64,000 bases of DNA, taken from NCBI RefSeq assembly GCF_018390595.1, contig NZ_JAHBAV010000002.1:52827-116826 (forward strand). The letters are read 5' to 3'. Below the pieces are notes generated by a model. The model did not search any database. It saw only the letters and a program-made list of their open reading frames with translations, and was not told the origin of the DNA. Position numbers and translations under genes: made by a program. Positions 1 to 9,519 of this stretch are shown in pieces (position 1 is the stretch's first letter; each line of letters begins with the position of its first letter). The stretch comes from Dietzia massiliensis. GTDB taxonomy: Bacteria; Actinomycetota; Actinomycetes; Mycobacteriales; Mycobacteriaceae.

Positions 1-36
1 CTGCCACCGGACACCGCCGTGTGGCTCCAGCGCTGA
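1..36 (+). CDS. C-terminal end of an upstream gene (partial, tentative)
   Basis: An open frame enters from the left edge, reads 11 codons ending in VWLQR and stops with TGA at 34-36, nineteen bases before the next ATG. Its position directly ahead of the SDR gene fits the tail of a preceding same-strand gene. Eleven residues allow no family assignment, and it could be chance. Confidence 0.3.
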   Translation: MPPDTAVWLQR

Positions 37-55
37 CCAGTGAAGGGTTCGGAAT

Positions 56-799
56 ATGCGACTTTCCGGTAAGACGGCCATCGTGACCGGAGGGGCCGGC
101 GGCATCGGCCGCGGCATCACGCGTGCGTTCGTCGCCGAGGGAGCCCGCGTCCTGGTGGTGGACATCAACGACGAGGCCGGGGAGGCGCTCGCCGCCGAGC
201 TCGGTGACGCGGTGCGGTATCTGAACTCCGACATCTCGGTGGAGGCCAACGCGGAGAAGATCGTCGCCGCCGCTGTCGACGCCTTCGGCCACCTCGACGT
301 GCTGGTCAACAACGCGCACGCCTCCCGTCAGGCCCCGCTGTTGCAGACCACCGGCGACATGATGGACCTGTCGTTCAACACCGGCTTCTACCCCACGTTC
401 TGGCTCATGAAGGCCGCGCACCCGCACCTGGCGGAGCGGGACGGCTCGGTGATCAACTTCGCCTCCGGCGCCGGGATCGACGGCAGCCCCACCCAGGCGT
501 CCTACGCCGCCGCCAAGGAAGCGATCCGCGCGATCAGCCGGGTGGCCGCCAACGAGTGGGCTCGCGACGGGATCAACGTCAACGTCATCTCCCCGCTCGC
601 ACTCACCGAGGGCGTCGAGGCGTATATCGAGGCGAACCCGGGGATCGAGAAGAAGCTGCTCGCGGGCACCCCCATGCGGCGGTTCGGCGACCCCGAATCC
701 GACATCGGGCGGGTCGCCGTGTTCCTGGCCAGCGACGACGCGTCCTACATGACAGGGCAGACGATGGTGGTCGACGGCGGCAGCCTCATGCTCCGCTAG
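56..799 (+). CDS. SDR family NAD(P)-dependent oxidoreductase
   Basis: A classical short-chain dehydrogenase/reductase of 247 residues, the usual length. The cofactor motif TGGAGGIG lies at residues 11-18, an Asp at 36 after the second strand suggests NAD(H) preference, and the catalytic set is Ser137, Tyr150 and Lys154 (YAAAK). The family NNAG motif reads NNAH at 85-88. The C-terminal DGG pattern is typical of FabG-like members. The substrate cannot be told from sequence. A GAAGGG ribosome binding site precedes the ATG. Its stop codon overlaps the stop of the convergent methyltransferase gene by three bases. Confidence 0.9.
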   Translation: MRLSGKTAIVTGGAGGIGRGITRAFVAEGARVLVVDINDEAGEALAAELGDAVRYLNSDISVEANAEKIVAAAVDAFGHLDVLVNNAHASRQAPLLQTTGDMMDLSFNTGFYPTFWLMKAAHPHLAERDGSVINFASGAGIDGSPTQASYAAAKEAIRAISRVAANEWARDGINVNVISPLALTEGVEAYIEANPGIEKKLLAGTPMRRFGDPESDIGRVAVFLASDDASYMTGQTMVVDGGSLMLR

Positions 800-1974
800 T
801 CACCGGCCCGGAGCCTCGGTACCAGGACGTCGCGGACGGTGTCGGGGTTGCGTTCGACCACCACCCACCGTCGGCCCAGCCCGCGGGCGGCCACCGCTGT
901 CGTCCCCGATCCGGCGAACAGATCCACGACCAACTCGCCGGGTTCGGTGGCCAGCTCGACGATCCGCCGCATCAGCGCCTCCGGCTTGGGCGTGCGGAAC
1001 CCGTCGACCCCGGCCGCCCGCAGCTCGGCGCGGGCGGTGTCGGTGGAGCCGACCTCCTGGGCCAGCCAGATCGTCTTGAGCTTCTTGATGCGGCCCAACT
1101 CGAATCTGTCGCGCTGGTACACGTCCACGCGCGGGCCGCTGCGCCCCCGGACGGTGCGGCACACCAGGTCCCCCACCCGCTCGCGAGCCCGGTCGCGCGA
1201 CCAGCGCCACACCGCCGGCGTGAGGTCGCCGAACACCGGAACGATCTCGACCAGGCCCGGGCCGGGTTCCACGGAGACGGCACCGGTCACGGGATCGCCG
1301 TAGAGCGGGTAGGTCATGGTGGGCGTGGTGCGGGGGTTGAAGCGCTTGTTGGTGTTGCGCAGCGGCAGGAGCCTGAAGCTGACGCCGTCGCCGTCTGTGA
1401 GCGGGAAGTCGGCGGGGTCGACCGCTGAGGCGACGCCGCCGGCGAGCCGCACCCGCTCCGGGTCGCGGGCGTACACCATGAGACGGTCGTGGGAGCCGGC
1501 GAAGAACCGGTCCAACTGGCGGCCCTTGGGGTTGCTCTCCACCGTGAGGTCGGCGATGAAGGCGTCGGTGCCGAAGACGTCGTCGAGCAGGCAGCGGACG
1601 CGGTGGGCCTCGGCGTCGTCGAGGTGGACCCACACGGTCCCTGTGTCGGCGAGCAGATCGCGGGCGACGACGAGGCGGCTCTCGATGTAGTCGAGCCACT
1701 CGAGGCGCGGCATGTTGTCGTGGTAGGAGTCGAATCGACCGCCGCGGTTGTACGGCGGGTCGAGGTAGACGAGCTGTGCGGTGCCTACGGGCACGAGGTC
1801 GTGCCCGGCCAGCGCTTCCGCGGACTCGGCGATCCGCGCTCCGTCGCCGACGAGGACGGCGCCGGCGTGCTCGCCGGGGAAGACCGCCTCGATCCGTGGG
1901 GGCGGCCCCTGCTCCGCGGGGGCCGGGACGCGTCCGCGCCCCGGCCACGAGACCGAGAAGCCCGGGGAGGTCAC
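796..1974 (-). CDS. Solitary Mod-like (beta-class) DNA methyltransferase
   Basis: This 392-residue protein has the beta-class order of amino-methyltransferase motifs: the catalytic DPPY (residues 72-75, within LVYLDPPYNRGG) comes first and the SAM-binding FAGSGTT (353-359) is near the C terminus. It resembles type III Mod and N6-adenine enzymes and should methylate DNA at an exocyclic amino group. The GTG start at 1974 overlaps the upstream TGA (GTGA), so translation is probably coupled; longer in-frame starts would overlap the upstream gene deeply. No restriction (Res) gene is adjacent, so it is probably an orphan or regulatory methylase. Target base and recognition site are not predictable here. 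Confidence 0.88.
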   Translation of the reverse strand: MTSPGFSVSWPGRGRVPAPAEQGPPPRIEAVFPGEHAGAVLVGDGARIAESAEALAGHDLVPVGTAQLVYLDPPYNRGGRFDSYHDNMPRLEWLDYIESRLVVARDLLADTGTVWVHLDDAEAHRVRCLLDDVFGTDAFIADLTVESNPKGRQLDRFFAGSHDRLMVYARDPERVRLAGGVASAVDPADFPLTDGDGVSFRLLPLRNTNKRFNPRTTPTMTYPLYGDPVTGAVSVEPGPGLVEIVPVFGDLTPAVWRWSRDRARERVGDLVCRTVRGRSGPRVDVYQRDRFELGRIKKLKTIWLAQEVGSTDTARAELRAAGVDGFRTPKPEALMRRIVELATEPGELVVDLFAGSGTTAVAARGLGRRWVVVERNPDTVRDVLVPRLRAGD

Positions 1975-2663
1975 CGCAGCGGTTCGAGGGTGAGGGCGTC
2001 CGTGCGGCGGAACGCCGTGCCGTAGCGGGCGTCCAGACGCAGCCAGGCACCGCGTTCGCTCACCCGGACCGGTTCCCCCTCGGGGGCGCGGCCCGCCTTT
2101 TCCGGGACGAACCCGCACATCACCACGGAGAACACCGTGCGCATGTCCACGCCGACGGGGTGGTCGGTGTCCGCGCGGACGGTCAACGCCTCCTGGTCGA
2201 GCAGCGAGGGCGGGAGTCCTGCCGGACCGGCGTTCTCGCGCGCGGCCTCCCGCCCCGACTCGGTGAGATCGAGCAGGACCTGCGCGGGCACGTCCTCGAC
2301 GCGGGTGAACCCGTCCGTGGGCGGCAGCAGCCCCTGCCAGGCGGAGACCAGAGGCATGCCGGGATCGATACGCCCCTCGAGGTCGCCGCGCTGCAGGACG
2401 TCGAGCTCGGTGAGCAGGTGGTCGGCGCCGCAGACGACGTCGCCACCGGGGCACGAACCGCCGAGGACGCGGACGACGAGCGCGCCGAAGGGGGTGCGGC
2501 CCCACACCCGCATCCGGTCCCCGCTCGAAGTGAGCCGGACGACGGTCGCCTCGTCGAGCCGCAGGAGCCGACGAAGGAGGGTCCGCACGTCATCGCGGTC
2601 GGCGGGATCCGGAATGCGGATCACGCTGTCCCCCGGCGCCGCGAGCGGCCCCGGCGCAGTCAC
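1971..2663 (-). CDS. Conserved actinobacterial hypothetical protein (Rv2474c-like position)
   Basis: A 230-residue soluble protein of unknown function with no motif I recognise. It begins GTG at 2663, overlapping the TGA of the thioesterase upstream, and ends overlapping the methyltransferase start, so it sits in the middle of a translationally coupled run. In Mycobacterium tuberculosis, as I recall, a hypothetical (Rv2474c) lies next to the thioesterase Rv2475c in the same way, which suggests a conserved neighbour rather than an acquired gene. There is no signal peptide or membrane segment. The homology is inferred mainly from position and size. Confidence 0.75.
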   Translation of the reverse strand: MTAPGPLAAPGDSVIRIPDPADRDDVRTLLRRLLRLDEATVVRLTSSGDRMRVWGRTPFGALVVRVLGGSCPGGDVVCGADHLLTELDVLQRGDLEGRIDPGMPLVSAWQGLLPPTDGFTRVEDVPAQVLLDLTESGREAARENAGPAGLPPSLLDQEALTVRADTDHPVGVDMRTVFSVVMCGFVPEKAGRAPEGEPVRVSERGAWLRLDARYGTAFRRTDALTLEPLR

Positions 2664-3145
2664 GCCGCGTCCCCGTGCCGGAACTCCAGCAGATAGCCGC
2701 GCTCGTCGCGCGTGAGCCGGCGGGGCCGCTGGGTGGCGAGGTCGAAGGCGGCGATGGTGGCGGTGCAGTCCACCTCGGGTGGCTCGGAATCCGGAGTGGT
2801 ACGCGCGCGGACCTCGTGGCGCGCGACGAACATCGCTCCGCCGACCTTCTCGCACCACATCCGGACGCGGATGGGCCCGTCGGCGTGGCGGATCTGGCCG
2901 CGGTACCTGACCGCCAGGTCGGTCATCACCGCGCCGGCGGTGAGCGTGGCGGTCGGCAGCCCCTCGGAGAAGAGCCACGGGATCCGCGCCTCCTCGATGA
3001 GGGTGATCATCCGCGCGTGGTTGACGTGGCGGTAGAGGTCCTGGTCCGACCAGCGGACGGGCATCGCCGAGGTGAACACCCGACGTCCCGGCTCCCCCGA
3101 CACGCCCAGCGGGCCGCCGGCCTCGTAGACGAGCTGGTCGGTCAC
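2660..3145 (-). CDS. Acyl-CoA thioesterase, hotdog fold (third of three tandem copies)
   Basis: A 161-residue 4HBT-type hotdog thioesterase, expected to hydrolyse acyl-CoA. The family signature appears as DLYRHVNH (residues 36-43) followed by EEAR (51-54); the last Asn of the usual HVNN is His. It starts with GTG at 3145 in a GTGA overlap with the second copy. The three consecutive copies differ clearly from one another, so the duplication is old. Hotdog proteins usually work as dimers or tetramers, and mixed oligomers among the three products are possible but unproven. Confidence 0.85.
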   Translation of the reverse strand: MTDQLVYEAGGPLGVSGEPGRRVFTSAMPVRWSDQDLYRHVNHARMITLIEEARIPWLFSEGLPTATLTAGAVMTDLAVRYRGQIRHADGPIRVRMWCEKVGGAMFVARHEVRARTTPDSEPPEVDCTATIAAFDLATQRPRRLTRDERGYLLEFRHGDAA

Positions 3146-3600
3146 CCGGCCGACCCCTGGTCCGTGATCGCGGCCGGCTGCCGGGCGGCCTCCAGCACGT
3201 TGCGGACCCCGGACGGGATCTCCACCGCCGACGAGGTGGAGGTGTCGTAGGCGACCATGACCACCCGCAGCGTGCAGCAGACCTCGCCCGCGGCGTCGTA
3301 GATCGTCTGCCGGATCTGGTACGAGGTGGTGCCGACGTGCTCGACCTCGATCTCCACGTCCACTGTCGTGGAGTCCCGCAGGACGGGCCGCAGGTGGTCG
3401 ATCTCGGTCCGGCGGACCACCTGCGGGAGGTTCCCGAGGCCGAACGGCCCGAAGCGGCTGCGGATGAACAGGATCCGCGCCTCTTGGGCGTACTCGATGT
3501 ATTTGATGTTGTTGACGTGCCCGTACTGATCGAAGTCCGCCCACCGCACCTGCAGGGTGCAGCGGACCGTCCCGGCGTCCGTCGCGTCGCGTGACGTCAT
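3142..3600 (-). CDS. Acyl-CoA thioesterase, hotdog fold (second of three tandem copies)
   Basis: A 152-residue thioesterase with the best-preserved 4HBT signature of the three: DFDQYGHVNN at residues 22-31 and QEAR at 39-42. This is the pattern of YbgC/FcbC-like acyl-CoA thioesterases, in which the Asp of the D-x-x-GHVNN element is the proposed catalytic residue. The ATG at 3600 overlaps the TGA of the first copy (ATGA), and its own stop overlaps the start of the third copy. The physiological acyl-CoA is unknown; release of free fatty acid or control of the acyl-CoA pool is the likely role. Confidence 0.88.
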   Translation of the reverse strand: MTSRDATDAGTVRCTLQVRWADFDQYGHVNNIKYIEYAQEARILFIRSRFGPFGLGNLPQVVRRTEIDHLRPVLRDSTTVDVEIEVEHVGTTSYQIRQTIYDAAGEVCCTLRVVMVAYDTSTSSAVEIPSGVRNVLEAARQPAAITDQGSAG

Positions 3601-4073
3601 CCCGCCTCCTCCTGGTGGCCGAGCAGCGCGGCGCGCTCCTCGGGATTGATCTCCAACGTGGTGGTCTCGTCCGCCGCCGTCACCACCATGACGGTGTCGA
3701 CGACCGCGCACGGCTCGGGGCCCGTGGACTCCGAGCCGATCGACGTCCGCATGGTGTACGAGGTGCGGCCGACGCGCAGTGTCCGCACGTCGACCCACAC
3801 CTCGGGCACGCCCATGGCGATGGTGCGACGGAAATCGATCTCCATCCACCGCGCCAGGGCGATCGGCACCCGCGATCCCGAGACGCCGAACTTCTCACGG
3901 AAGAACATCCTCCGGGCGTCCTGGGAGAACTCCTGGAACCGCACGTTGTTGACGTGCGAGCCCACGAAGTCGGAAATGCGCAACGGGATGCGGACCCGGT
4001 ACACGGCGCCCGGCGCACCGCTCCCGGCCGGAGCCGGAGCGGTGCCCGTGTCGCGGGTGGTCGGGGTCGCCAT
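3597..4073 (-). CDS. Acyl-CoA thioesterase, hotdog fold (first of three tandem copies)
   Basis: A 158-residue hotdog-fold protein with a Pro/Ala/Gly-rich N-terminal stretch (residues 1-22). The signature reads DFVGSHVNN (35-43) followed by QDAR (51-54), so the GHVNN glycine is Ser. The ATG at 4073 lies five bases after the ettA stop. Only one thioesterase (Rv2475c) sits beside the EttA gene in Mycobacterium tuberculosis as I recall, so the set has expanded here. It may act on acyl-CoA; activity has to be inferred from the family. Confidence 0.83.
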   Translation of the reverse strand: MATPTTRDTGTAPAPAGSGAPGAVYRVRIPLRISDFVGSHVNNVRFQEFSQDARRMFFREKFGVSGSRVPIALARWMEIDFRRTIAMGVPEVWVDVRTLRVGRTSYTMRTSIGSESTGPEPCAVVDTVMVVTAADETTTLEINPEERAALLGHQEEAG

Positions 4074-4078
4074 GGAGG

Positions 4079-5752
<1,674 letters not shown>

Positions 5753-5878
5753 TCTACCCTCTCACCTGCACAAATAGGTCACATCACCGCGGGCGGGCCG
5801 CGGGCACGACCCCCATGTTACGTGTCCGCCCGCGGCCCCGGCGTCCTCGGCGGACGCCGCCCCCGCGACGCACCGCCC

Positions 5879-6331
5879 CTACAGGCCGGACGCCCCCACG
5901 AATACGCCGTCCTCGGCCGGATCCGTGTCCGACTCGTCGAGGTCCTGCGACCCGATCTCCATGGCGTCCTCGTCCGGCTTGGCGCGGCGCACCGTGACGT
6001 CCATCCGCGACAGGTCCGGACCCAGCGCGCTGACGCGCATCTCGAGGTCGCGCATGAGGTGGCCTTCGCGCTCGTACTCGTTGGTGAGCAACCGGCCGTG
6101 GACGATCACGCCGTCGCCCTTGCAGATCGACCCGGACGCCCGCTGCGCGAGCCGGCCCCAGCAGTTGGCCGAGAAGTACAGCGTGCCGCCGGTCTTCCAC
6201 TCCCCCGACGTCCGGTCCTGGTAGCGGGTGTTGCTGGCCACCCGGAAGGAGAACACCTGGTCGTCGCCGACGCGCCGGGTGGTGGGGTTGGTGATCACGG
6301 TTCCGCGGACTGTGGTCTGGGCTTCGTTCAT
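5879..6331 (-). CDS. Single-stranded DNA-binding protein paralogue (OB fold)
   Basis: A 150-residue SSB-like protein with an N-terminal OB fold (about residues 1-110, including VRGTVITNPTTRR and the GDGVIVHGRL segment) and an acidic C-terminal region. The end (FVGASGL) lacks the canonical D-D-x-P-F tip that recruits partner proteins, so this is probably the second actinobacterial SSB (SsbB/Rv2478c-like) rather than the main replication SSB. The start is ATG 6331, preceded by AGGAG; an in-frame upstream ATG would add 30 residues that do not look like SSB. A gap of 126 bases separates its stop from ettA. Confidence 0.9.
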   Translation of the reverse strand: MNEAQTTVRGTVITNPTTRRVGDDQVFSFRVASNTRYQDRTSGEWKTGGTLYFSANCWGRLAQRASGSICKGDGVIVHGRLLTNEYEREGHLMRDLEMRVSALGPDLSRMDVTVRRAKPDEDAMEIGSQDLDESDTDPAEDGVFVGASGL

Positions 6332-6497
6332 GGGCTCACTCCTGTCACGCTCGGCCGACCGTGCGCCGGCCTCGTGCTCTGCAGAGTGCCCCACCTCGTC
6401 GTCGTCACCCCTCGTTCCCACCGCGCGCGGTGGTCACCCTGTGGAGAGGGGGCGGGGTGTGGAGAGAAGGGGGTCGACGACGACGAGGTGCGCGACC

Positions 6498-8528
6498 TCA
6501 GCGCCGGCGGTCCGCACGGGACATCTCCGCGAGCATCGCGTTATAGGCCCTGAGCTCGGCGTCGTCGTCCCGGTCGGCCTGCCGCTCCCCGCGCCGCGCC
6601 TCGCGCATGTCGCTCTGGTACCACTGCCACGCCAGGGCCAGCATGACGATCACCAGCGGGATCTCCCCCATCGCCCAGGCGACGCCGCCGCCGACCCGCT
6701 GACTCTGCAGCAGGTCCGGGATCCACGGAAGTCCGATGCCCGAGTACCAGCCCTCCGCCAGCACCGTGGGGTAGTTCATGAGCAGGATGCCGAAAAACGC
6801 GTGGAACGGCAGCGAGCTGAGCAGCACCATGAGCTTGTACATCGGCGAGAAGTGCCGCGGCGCCGCGTCCACGCCGATGATCACCCAGTAGAACAGGTAG
6901 CCACTGATGAGGAAGTGGACGTTCATGAACATGTGGCCCAGGTGCTCGGAGGCCAGCGTCTCGTAGAACCCGCCGAAGTAGATGATGTAGAAGCCGGCCA
7001 CGAACTGCACCGACGCGACGATGGGGTGGGTGAGGAATCGCGAGATCGGGCTGTTGATGAACTCGACCAGCCACTCGCGCGGCCCCGGCGGGTTGCCCCG
7101 ACCGGCCGCCGGCAGCGCCCGTAGCGCGAGCGTGAACGGGCCGCCCAGCGCGAGCAGGACCGGCACGAGCATCGAGATGATCATGTGGCCCACCATGTGG
7201 CTGGCGAAGTCGGCCATCATGAACATCCCCATGCCCGAACTGGTCGTGAGGAAGAGGATCACGCAGCCGGACACCCAGAAGGCGGTGCGGCCGGCCGGCC
7301 ACGAGTCACCGCGCCGGCGCAGGCTGAACAGCCCCCACAGGTACAGGCCCAGCAGGATTACCGCGGCCAGGCCCAACACCAGGTCGAAGCGCCACGTGCC
7401 GAACACGGTGCCGAATCCAAATGGGCCGGGCAGCTCGAAGCCGAGCAGCGCCTCCTGGCGGGTGGGCACGTACAGCGGCGCCGGCGGCGGGGTGCGGCCC
7501 AGTGACACGGATAGTCCGATGGTGCCCGCCATGATGACGGACTCGGTGAGGATGATCCGCAGCATCGTCGCGCGGTCCACCGGGGCGTTGGCGCCCTTGG
7601 ACTCGATCCGGTTGATGACCCGGCGGCGCACCGCCAGGCCGAACAGGGCGAGCAGGCACAGCACGAGCGCCTTGCACACCACCAGCAGCCCGTAGGTGGA
7701 GGTGAACAGGTCGGCGGGGTGCAGGCGCACGATCGCGTTGATCACGCCCGACAGGCCCAGCGCGATGATCGCCACCGTCGCCACCGCCGAGTAGCGACGC
7801 AGGGCCAGGGCCACCCGCGTGCCGCCGACCCACGTGTGGGCGATCACCGCGACGAGCCCGCCGATGTAGAACGCGGCACCGAACAGGTGGATGATCAGCG
7901 AGTTGGTGGCGATGTCGTGCGCGGTGCTACCCGAGGCGTGGCCCGTGGTCGCCACCGGTAGCAGCGAGAGCGCGGTGACGGCGAGCCAGATGACCGACCA
8001 GCGCCAGCTCAGCGTGAGTCGCTGCCCGATCCCGGCGACGAGCGCGATGATCGCGGCCCACCGCCACGAGGACGCCACGTCGATCTGGTTGATCGCCACC
8101 AGCCACTGGTCCGGCGGCAGCGACTGGAAGAACGTGCGCCCGGAGACGTCGGAGAGGGTCAGCGGGATGAGCAGCGCCGCCGCGACCGCCCAGGCGATGT
8201 TGGCCCAGGACGAGATCTGCTGCATGCGGTAGCCGTCCACATCGAGCGTCTTGTCCTTCTGCGGCGGAGTGAAGAACGCCGCGAACAGGGCGGCACCCAC
8301 CGCCACCGACGCGAGCAGTTCGCCGATGGACCGCAGCGCCGGCAGCCCGGCCGTGGTGAGAACGCCCGGGTCGGGCACGCCCACCAGCTCCAGCGCGACG
8401 TCCCGCGACAGCGCGGAGAGCGGGATGACCACCGCGGCCGCCACCGCCGCGAGGAGCAGGACGAGCAGGACGATACTGCGGGTTCCGAGCCGCCCGGTGG
8501 TGGCTGGGGCGGTCTTCGACGACGTCAT
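6498..8528 (-). CDS. CopD-CtaG fusion: copper/cytochrome c oxidase assembly membrane protein
   Basis: A 676-residue polytopic membrane protein with roughly 13 hydrophobic segments. The N-terminal half resembles CopD-type copper uptake proteins, and the C-terminal half matches the caa3-type CtaG assembly factor, with the His/Met-rich element ASHMVGHMIISML. The fusion is known in actinobacteria (Rv0102, as recalled) and is thought to supply copper to cytochrome c oxidase; ctaD lies elsewhere in this window. Start choice is uncertain: ATG at 8528 is used, with another ATG at 8537, and neither has a strong ribosome binding site. A run of ten C lies upstream at 8585-8594. Confidence 0.88.
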   Translation of the reverse strand: MTSSKTAPATTGRLGTRSIVLLVLLLAAVAAAVVIPLSALSRDVALELVGVPDPGVLTTAGLPALRSIGELLASVAVGAALFAAFFTPPQKDKTLDVDGYRMQQISSWANIAWAVAAALLIPLTLSDVSGRTFFQSLPPDQWLVAINQIDVASSWRWAAIIALVAGIGQRLTLSWRWSVIWLAVTALSLLPVATTGHASGSTAHDIATNSLIIHLFGAAFYIGGLVAVIAHTWVGGTRVALALRRYSAVATVAIIALGLSGVINAIVRLHPADLFTSTYGLLVVCKALVLCLLALFGLAVRRRVINRIESKGANAPVDRATMLRIILTESVIMAGTIGLSVSLGRTPPPAPLYVPTRQEALLGFELPGPFGFGTVFGTWRFDLVLGLAAVILLGLYLWGLFSLRRRGDSWPAGRTAFWVSGCVILFLTTSSGMGMFMMADFASHMVGHMIISMLVPVLLALGGPFTLALRALPAAGRGNPPGPREWLVEFINSPISRFLTHPIVASVQFVAGFYIIYFGGFYETLASEHLGHMFMNVHFLISGYLFYWVIIGVDAAPRHFSPMYKLMVLLSSLPFHAFFGILLMNYPTVLAEGWYSGIGLPWIPDLLQSQRVGGGVAWAMGEIPLVIVMLALAWQWYQSDMREARRGERQADRDDDAELRAYNAMLAEMSRADRRR

Positions 8529-8584
8529 GACCACCATCGTAAGAACCCGGGCACCCCCGGGCCGATTCGCCGGTGCCGGGACCA

Positions 8585-8594
8585 CCCCCCCCCC
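8585..8594. repeat. Homopolymeric C10 tract
   Basis: Ten consecutive C residues lie 57 bases upstream of the chosen start of the CopD-CtaG gene and 46 bases before tRNA-Arg. Such a run is unusual even in GC-rich DNA and could slip during replication. It is not in a coding frame I support. Confidence 0.9.
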
Positions 8595-8640
8595 GGATCG
8601 GCTACCATTCACCCGGCGGCACCCTCGCGGTGTGTCGTAG

Positions 8641-8713
8641 GCCTCCGTAGCTCAGTGGATAGAGCATCCGGTTTCTACCCGGCTGGTCAGGGGTTCGAAT
8701 CCTCTCGGGGGCG
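8641..8713 (+). tRNA. tRNA-Arg (anticodon UCU)
   Basis: A complete cloverleaf of 73 bases: acceptor GCCTCCG pairs with CGGGGGC (one G-U), D-stem GCTC/GAGC, anticodon loop TTTCTAC giving TCT at positions 34-36, T-arm with TTCGAAT. CCA is not encoded. The lowest anticodon-stem pair is a T-C mismatch. It reads the rare AGA codon. A strong inverted repeat follows at 8745-8803. Confidence 0.95.
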
Positions 8714-8744
8714 CCCAGTGCGTCGGGAGCCGGGGCTTCACCCA

Positions 8745-8803
8745 TCGAGCAGAGCTTTTCGCACGCCGCCACTCGACAGATACGGGCGAAAAGCTCTTCT
8801 CGA
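8745..8803. repeat. Imperfect 21-base inverted repeat (hairpin) after tRNA-Arg
   Basis: Arms 8745-8765 and 8783-8803 are reverse complements with two mismatches, including a perfect 12-base core AGAGCTTTTCGC / GCGAAAAGCTCT (8751-8762 and 8786-8797); the loop is 17 bases. It lies between tRNA-Arg and the convergent DUF2335 gene, so it could be a bidirectional terminator, although there is no T tract. Confidence 0.8.
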
Positions 8804-8850
8804 CGACTACGGACGATCGTGTCGTTCCGGTCGCCTGTGAGGTGGTCCGC

Positions 8851-9477
8851 CTACGCCTCGTCGCCGTTCGGCGCAGGAGAAGACTCCGGGCCACGCCCGG
8901 GCCCAGCGCCACGGCCCGGCCACATCACTTTCACCAGCCCGAGTATCGGAGGGGTGAGGAAGAAGCCGCCGGCGAGCGGGTTACCCGACGCGAAGAAGGC
9001 CACTGAGAGTGCCGTGAACAGCAGCAGAAGCGCTACTGCTGCGCGGCGGTCTTTGTCGGCACTGGCGATCTCGGCGTCCGCGAGCTTGTCTGCTCGTCTC
9101 GATCGGTCGACGGTCTCGGATTCCAGGACTCGGAGGAGCCGGTCGGCAGCCCCGGGAAGAACGTTGTCGTATGCGCCGAAGTCCGACGGGTGCGGCAGTA
9201 GACCCGACCATGACGCTGACAGAAGCTGCGACTCCTCGCGAACTACGCCAGCCTGCGGTCCACTCGCCCTCGGATCTTGTTCCGGACCTGAGAGAACCTC
9301 GCCTCTGCGCTGGGCTGGGACTCCTCGGCGATCCGGGCCCGGCGAATCCGAGACGTCGGGGTCGATGTCATTCGATCCAACCCCCGCATCCCCGCGGTGA
9401 AGGCGCTCCGGCTCGCTGTCATGCCTCTCAGTGTAGCCACGGTCGTCCTCTTCCTCGGTCCCGTTCGACTCCCCCAT
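8851..9477 (-). CDS. DUF2335 domain membrane protein
   Basis: A 208-residue protein. The first 85 residues are polar and acidic, probably disordered. Then comes the DUF2335 pattern, with SGLLPHPSDFGAYDNVLPGA followed by a charged helix (DRLLRVLESETVDRSRRADK), and finally two close hydrophobic segments (about 145-187) forming a membrane hairpin. The family has no established function and is patchily distributed, often in accessory DNA. It is convergent with tRNA-Arg and separated from it by a large hairpin, which is compatible with acquisition at the tRNA but does not prove it. The start is ATG 9477. Confidence 0.82.
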   Translation of the reverse strand: MGESNGTEEEDDRGYTERHDSEPERLHRGDAGVGSNDIDPDVSDSPGPDRRGVPAQRRGEVLSGPEQDPRASGPQAGVVREESQLLSASWSGLLPHPSDFGAYDNVLPGAADRLLRVLESETVDRSRRADKLADAEIASADKDRRAAVALLLLFTALSVAFFASGNPLAGGFFLTPPILGLVKVMWPGRGAGPGRGPESSPAPNGDEA

Positions 9478-9519
9478 GGGGCGCGACGGTAGCCGTGGGG
9501 TCCGACACGATCTGTCCGC

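Noticed and set aside
796..2663. A complete restriction-modification system around the methyltransferase
   Set aside because: No helicase or nuclease gene is adjacent; neighbours are thioesterases, a hypothetical and an SDR.
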